A stretch of DNA of 64,000 nucleotides from Pegea sp. RAD2-039 (lineage: Eukaryota > Chordata > Thaliacea > Salpida > Salpidae): the NCBI GenBank assembly GCA_034620365.1, contig JAQGEQ010000380.1, forward strand, positions 1,426,001 to 1,490,000, written 5' to 3'. The notes beneath the pieces are model-generated. The model had not been told where the DNA came from, did not search any database, and saw only the letters and a list, made by a program, of their open reading frames with translations. Position 1 is the stretch's first letter; the number at the start of each line of letters is the position of its first letter. The position numbers and the translations under genes were made by a program. Positions 59,541 through 64,000 of this stretch are shown piece after piece.

Positions 59541-59738
59541 AATATTTGACAGAAAACTTTTGAAAATCTTTTATGAACTTTAATTTACCAGCATTTGTTA
59601 GCTTTGACATGTTAAGATAAATATAATTAAATATTTTCGTGTATTAATTTTAATAGAAAGTTTTTGTTAGAAAGGTTATCTGATTTTCAAAATGTTTCTT
59701 CTACCAGTTTATTTTCTAAAGAAAAACTGTTTAGATAA
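59541..59738 (+). promoter_or_regulatory. Short spacer between SDHC and SETD4
   Basis: 198 nt, AT-rich. No AATAAA; one ATTAAA near 59625 could serve as a poly(A) signal. It ends ACTGTTTAG plus ATAA immediately before the SETD4 ATG, an acceptor-like site. Fits an operon spacer resolved by trans-splicing, or simply two close genes. Confidence 0.45.
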
Positions 59739-61748
59739 ATGGCAAAAGGAAGAACTGATAGAAGAAGAAGACATAAAAAATGTATTTGTGAAGGTGAAAA
59801 AAATGTGAAAATTTATTATTTCATTTAAAATTCTGTTAACTTTTAGATACAAATGAAAGCAAAAAGATTTTATTTTGTAAATGGTTGAAATATAAATTTA
59901 ATTATAACCTGAAGCATTTACAAATCATGCCATGCGGTGATGGTGGCAATGGAGTATTTACTAAAAGAACTATTTTAAAAGGTATTAAAAAGTTTTCTTT
60001 GAAAATATATTCAAATATTTTGTTTTTAAGATGATGTTTTGATCTCAATTCCTGAGAAGATGATGATTGGATTACAGACAGCTTTAAAAGAATCATTACT
60101 CGCCAGAAGCTTGTTGAATTTTGTTGGTTAGTTTGATTCTTTTGATCTGTAATGTTTCATCTAGCTGTAGAACTATTCCTGTACATCATCTGAAACTCAT
60201 TTTTGATTTAATATTTTCTACTAAAATCATATGACAATGTTCACCTAGCCACACAGTAAATTTATTTGTTAAAATGGATCATTCAATAATAAAAAAGATT
60301 GATAAAAACCGCTCAACAAAATAGCTTCTGAAATACTTTGATTTAATTTGATGATATTTTTTTAAATTACAAAAAAGTTTATAAAAGTTGCTGCCTTCAA
60401 TCATATAACAGGAAGATTTTCTTTCAAATTTTCAGGGAGCAAATCTTTGAGAGAAAACAGTTTAACAACTCTGCAAATAATCTCACTTTTTCTAATTGAT
60501 AAGTCTCGACATCTAAACAACAAATGCGTGTTGAAGTCAAATGGTTTCGAACCATACCTTCGCATACTACCCTCTACATTCAGCCATATATTGTACTGGA
60601 CTAAAGATGAGATTCAGTGTTTGCCGAAAAAAGAAATCGAAAGAGTTGAAAAGACTCATCAAACTGTAAGAAGCCAATTAAAAGCAATCAATCAACTTTT
60701 AAGTAAAATGAGACATCTGCAAACTCCTGGAATTCAGTTTTTGTTTGAGCAAATTAGCTGGGACGAATTTAAATGGGCTTGGTGTTGTGTTACTACAAGG
60801 TACTTCATGTTTTTGTCATCTTAATCTTTATTCTAATTCCCTACTTTTGTAGATGTGTTTTTTCTGGTCATAAAAAAGTAAAATTAAAGTTAAAAGGATT
60901 ACGTAATTCATGTGAAGATGATTGCTATTTGATTCCATTTTTAGACCTTTTAAACCACGACCCTACATCAAAAGTTCAAGCTGGTTTCAACCAATCACAT
61001 AGCAGCTTTGAGATTGTTTCTTTAGAAAGACACAACAAATACCAACAAGTATGATACATATCTTCATTTTCATCTTATCATCAATCTTGTATAAACAGAT
61101 ATTTATCAAATACGGAGAACACAGCAGTTTAGACTTGCTTCTCGAATATGGATTTGTTCCTACTTCTATTAATTTGAATGATTCAATTTCGTTTAAATTT
61201 GAAGAACTATTTGAAGCATTTAGGTAACTTGTTACAAGAAAATCAGATTCAAATTAAATGTTCCTTTTATAGATCAAGTAGTCAGTTTTGTCAAAGTAAT
61301 CTCATCAAGTTTTTATCTGATTGTAAATTGACCAACGATTTGACCTGTGTGCTTGGACGAGGACCTTCCTGGTCGCTATTAGTTACAATATTGATGTTGA
61401 TGAGTTCAACAAATTCATTTCAAGATTTGTATTTGAGTATATGTGGAAGAAAAGATATTTCTGGTTTTTATGAAGCAAAATCGGATTATATTATAGTAAG
61501 TTTATCATAATCATAACCAGTTTTTATTTTATGCTTTTTTTCAGAACAATATCCAAACTGAATTATCAATGTTAATAAATAACGAAAGAAATTTGATACA
61601 AACAAAACTGTTGAGATCTTCTGATCTTCCTCAGACAGATCAAATCATCTTCATCCAGCGTTATTTAAACTTGATCTTTTCTATTTTAGATGAAAGCCAA
61701 AAGATTGTTTGTTCTTCTCATACTTTTATGAATGAATTTTTTTCTTAA
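59739..61748 (+). CDS. SETD4: SETD4, SET-domain lysine methyltransferase
   Basis: SET/Rubisco-LSMT-type methyltransferase; SETD4 is reported to methylate histone H4/H3 in other animals. Eight exons from MAKGRTDRRRRHKKCICE at 59739. SET-domain parts are KHLQIMPCGDGGNGVFTKRT (exon 2), VLISIPEKMMIGLQTAL (exon 3), PYLRILPSTFSHILYWTKDE and FKWAWCCVTTR (exon 4, 60434-60800), CYLIPFLDLLNHDPTSKVQ (exon 5, the NH of the SAM pocket), then IFIKYGEHSSLDLLLEYGFV (exon 6, with the catalytic-region Tyr in KYG). GRGPSWSLLVTILMLMSS in exon 7 fits the Rubisco-LSMT substrate-binding region. The last exon ends in TAA at 61746-61748, overlapping an AATAAA. Introns are 60-330 nt. No frame break was seen. Confidence 0.92.
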
Positions 61749-61763
61749 TAAATTATCAATAAA
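61747..61763 (+). terminator. Overlapping poly(A) signals at the SETD4 stop
   Basis: AATAAA at 61747-61752 overlaps the stop codon and a second copy is at 61758-61763, implying a very short 3' UTR. Confidence 0.5.
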
Positions 61764-62979
61764 TTTCCTGCCCCTATACAATCACGTGACTTGCTAATAA
61801 AATTGCAAACTTTTCTATAAACGTCTTTTTAGTGACAAAATATCTTTTAAAAAAGATTTATCTTGGTTTCCTATGACTCAAATAATAAACAACTTTTTAA
61901 AGAAAGTATCATTTATTACGTTTCAAAGAAGTATTTACAATCTTGATAAAGTTTTACAAGCAACTTCACAGCTGACAAACAACTTTTGTCTTCAATAATC
62001 TTGTAAAAATAAAACTCAAAACTAAATTTCAGTTTAGCTCTTTGTTAAGTTACAAAAAATATAGTAAAGAATGTAAGACACACAAAGTTGTTTTCTTAAA
62101 AAATAGATATTTCTATCGATTATAAAAAACTGTTGTCTACAAAACCATACAAATCTATTGTAACTATTACAAGTTAAAGCTAAGAACATAATTACATTAC
62201 TTTCTACATCATTTTATTAAATCATTTCCGCATATGTTACATTTCATTTTCATCAAAGCATTTTCATAGTTTTTACTTACATGCTGTTAGTTTATTGACT
62301 ACTTAATACAAAGTTTCTCATTAGTTGTGCTGGTCTTTGTTGGCTAAACATTTTTACATGTCAAGGTGCTAGTTGGCAGGTTTTTTACTTCTACTATACT
62401 ATAAATGAAAACTTATTACATATTCAGCTTTTTACTTTTTGTAAACGTTTTAGTAGTGATTGCATGAAAATTAAGATCTAAATATTAAGATTTTGGTTTA
62501 ATTTTTATAGAAAAGAGAACTGTACAAAGGATATCCGATTTTAAGTTTCTATTGTAAAGTTACATTTATTTAAAGTATTTTTTGGTTTCTTCTTTTTAAT
62601 ATTCTACTCAAAAATTTCTATAAATTAATGATATCATGTTTGATATATTCCTATTTGTTTAAAGAACAATATTTTGCATAAATGTGTTTTAAAAAACTAT
62701 TAAAAAAAGAACTAACGATTTATTTAACTGTTTAAACTGAACTTTAAATATTTACTAAAAAGAATCTTTTTAACTTTTTGGAAATGTAATAAAAAACTAA
62801 ATTACAGTTCAATGAAAGTCTAGTTGTTAAAACTGAATTAATTCAACAATTTTATTGTTTTTAATCAATAAACTACCTGTAATTAAAAAGAAAAGTTCTC
62901 TATTTTGTTCGAATTTTTATTTTGTATACATCTTCAGTTGTTAATCTAAATACAACTAAATTCTAATCAAATGGAGATT
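61749..62979. other. Convergent intergenic region, SETD4 to DRC3
   Basis: AT-rich with a TCACGTGA at about 61783. No gene or RNA recognised. Confidence 0.45.
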
Positions 62980-64000
62980 TTAAGAATTAATTTCATTGAT
63001 ATCTAATTGTTCAATTTCATTTCTCATATGATCCATATAAGTAGAAATTTCGTGGACTCGATTCCGGTTTCTTTCACATTCGTCATGATGGATCTTCTGC
63101 ATAAGACTCGCTAACCAGGCGCCGCTCTTTGTAACAATTTCATCTTCCCGATTATCTATACTCAATAAATGGACATCATGCGAGGCAGCCACAGCATTTA
63201 CAATTGTGTCTTTGTCAACGAACAACTAAAATAGTAAAAAAAAGTTTCATCAATTTTCAAGAAATTAACAAAATATTAAAAAAATGGATTCACCAGTTTC
63301 AGCTCTTCGCTTAGTTCAATTTCAGATTCATTCTTTAAAACTTTTTCTAACACAACAATACATCCTTCTAATAATTTTTCATTGTGATTGTTCTCTAAGT
63401 CTCGAAGTTGTGAAATACTTTTTAAATATTTAAGAAAAATGGAAAAATGTTGATAAAATTACAAAATTATAAGGATACAATCCTTGAACGTGCTCAACGA
63501 ACTGGCTTATCAGATCAGCAAAATTTCTTTCAAAATTATTAATTGTTTCTTCTAATTGATCAACAAGTCGCATCTCAAACCCCATCAACAAGTCCCAAAG
63601 CTCTGAAACTTGATCATTGTATTCATTTACCTAAAAGATAGAGTTTAGATTAAACCAACAAATTCAGAATGATCAATACTCACTTTTTCTTCTTGAATAG
63701 AATGGTCAGTCACAGTGACAAACTCTTTAAAAAACTAAATCGAAACATAAATTATTCAAATTTTCTCATAAAGGTTTTTATGGGTACAAACCGATTTTTG
63801 ATAAGCGAGGAAGTTTTCTATTCCAGTCACACCCATCTCTTTGTTCAAAGTAATTGCTTCCTGAGTGCATTCAAAGAAAGTTTGGACTTCTTCTTCACGA
63901 CGAGCATGCTCTTTCAAGCCATAATCAAACACGTTTTGACAGACTTCAATAAATTTTGCTTGAAAATCCTTTAAAATATTTCAAAGATAATTTAGAGAAA
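62980..64000 (-). CDS. DRC3: DRC3 (LRRC48), nexin-dynein regulatory complex subunit, 3' part only
   Basis: Ciliary/flagellar axoneme protein of the nexin link. Only the coiled-coil C-terminal part is in the window; the N-terminal leucine-rich repeats lie beyond 64000. The last exon (62980-63226) has LFVDKDTIVNAVAASHDVHL, LSIDNREDEIVTKSGAWLAS and NRNRVHEISTYMDHMRNEIE, closely like the family C-terminus. The preceding exon (about 63293-63420) has NHNEKLLEGCIVVLEKVLKN. Further exons run at about 63475-63631, 63683-63735 and 63792-63970, heptad-like and acidic. Presence of this gene implies the organism makes motile cilia or flagella. Confidence 0.82.

Overview
The window is nuclear DNA of an animal: AT-rich, gene-poor in long stretches, with spliceosomal introns. 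In the compact genes many introns are only about 40-70 nt. A Pax2/5/8-type gene, a class A bHLH gene, SNX14, NOMO, DRC3 and a 7TM receptor make it metazoan. Three traits suggest a tunicate-like genome with spliced-leader trans-splicing and short operons: close same-strand gene pairs, splice-acceptor-like AGs a few bases before many start codons, and TGACGTCA palindromes spread through genes. That placement is an inference, not proven.

Layout. 1.3-3.4 kb (+): a bHLH transcription factor in 8 exons. 5.2-9.9 kb (-): NOMO, an ER translocon/multipass-complex partner. 10.4-11.0 kb (-): the 3' exon of an unrecognised acidic protein. 14.2-17.4 kb (-): RFT1, with an intronless ADAT3 nested in its first intron. 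17.6-19.7 kb (-): GTF2F1 (TFIIF alpha), about 0.1 kb upstream of RFT1 on the same strand. 22.0-29.9 kb (+): an intact Pax2/5/8-like gene (8 exons, 492 aa, octapeptide present, no homeodomain). 32.4-39.4 kb (-): SNX14, with several introns filled by tandem repeats. 41.3-46.4 kb (-): two tandem omega-class glutathione transferases. 51.4-53.0 kb (+): a divergent 7TM receptor. 59.0-61.7 kb (+): SDHC followed closely by SETD4. 63.0 kb to the window end (-): the 3' part of DRC3, a ciliary nexin-dynein regulatory complex subunit.

The genes are not one pathway. NOMO and RFT1 act in the ER membrane. GTF2F1, the bHLH and Pax genes act in transcription. ADAT3 acts in tRNA editing and SDHC in respiration. 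The main structural interest is in the DNA itself: heavy enrichment of a few palindromic motifs (CRE TGACGTCA, TCACGTGA, RFX-type X-boxes) in exons and introns of the GC-richer genes, tandem arrays that begin right at 5' splice donors, two operon-like pairs, and a gene nested in an intron. No CRISPR, prokaryotic or viral system was seen. All gene models were built by eye from splice consensus, reading frame and family recall, without alignment software.
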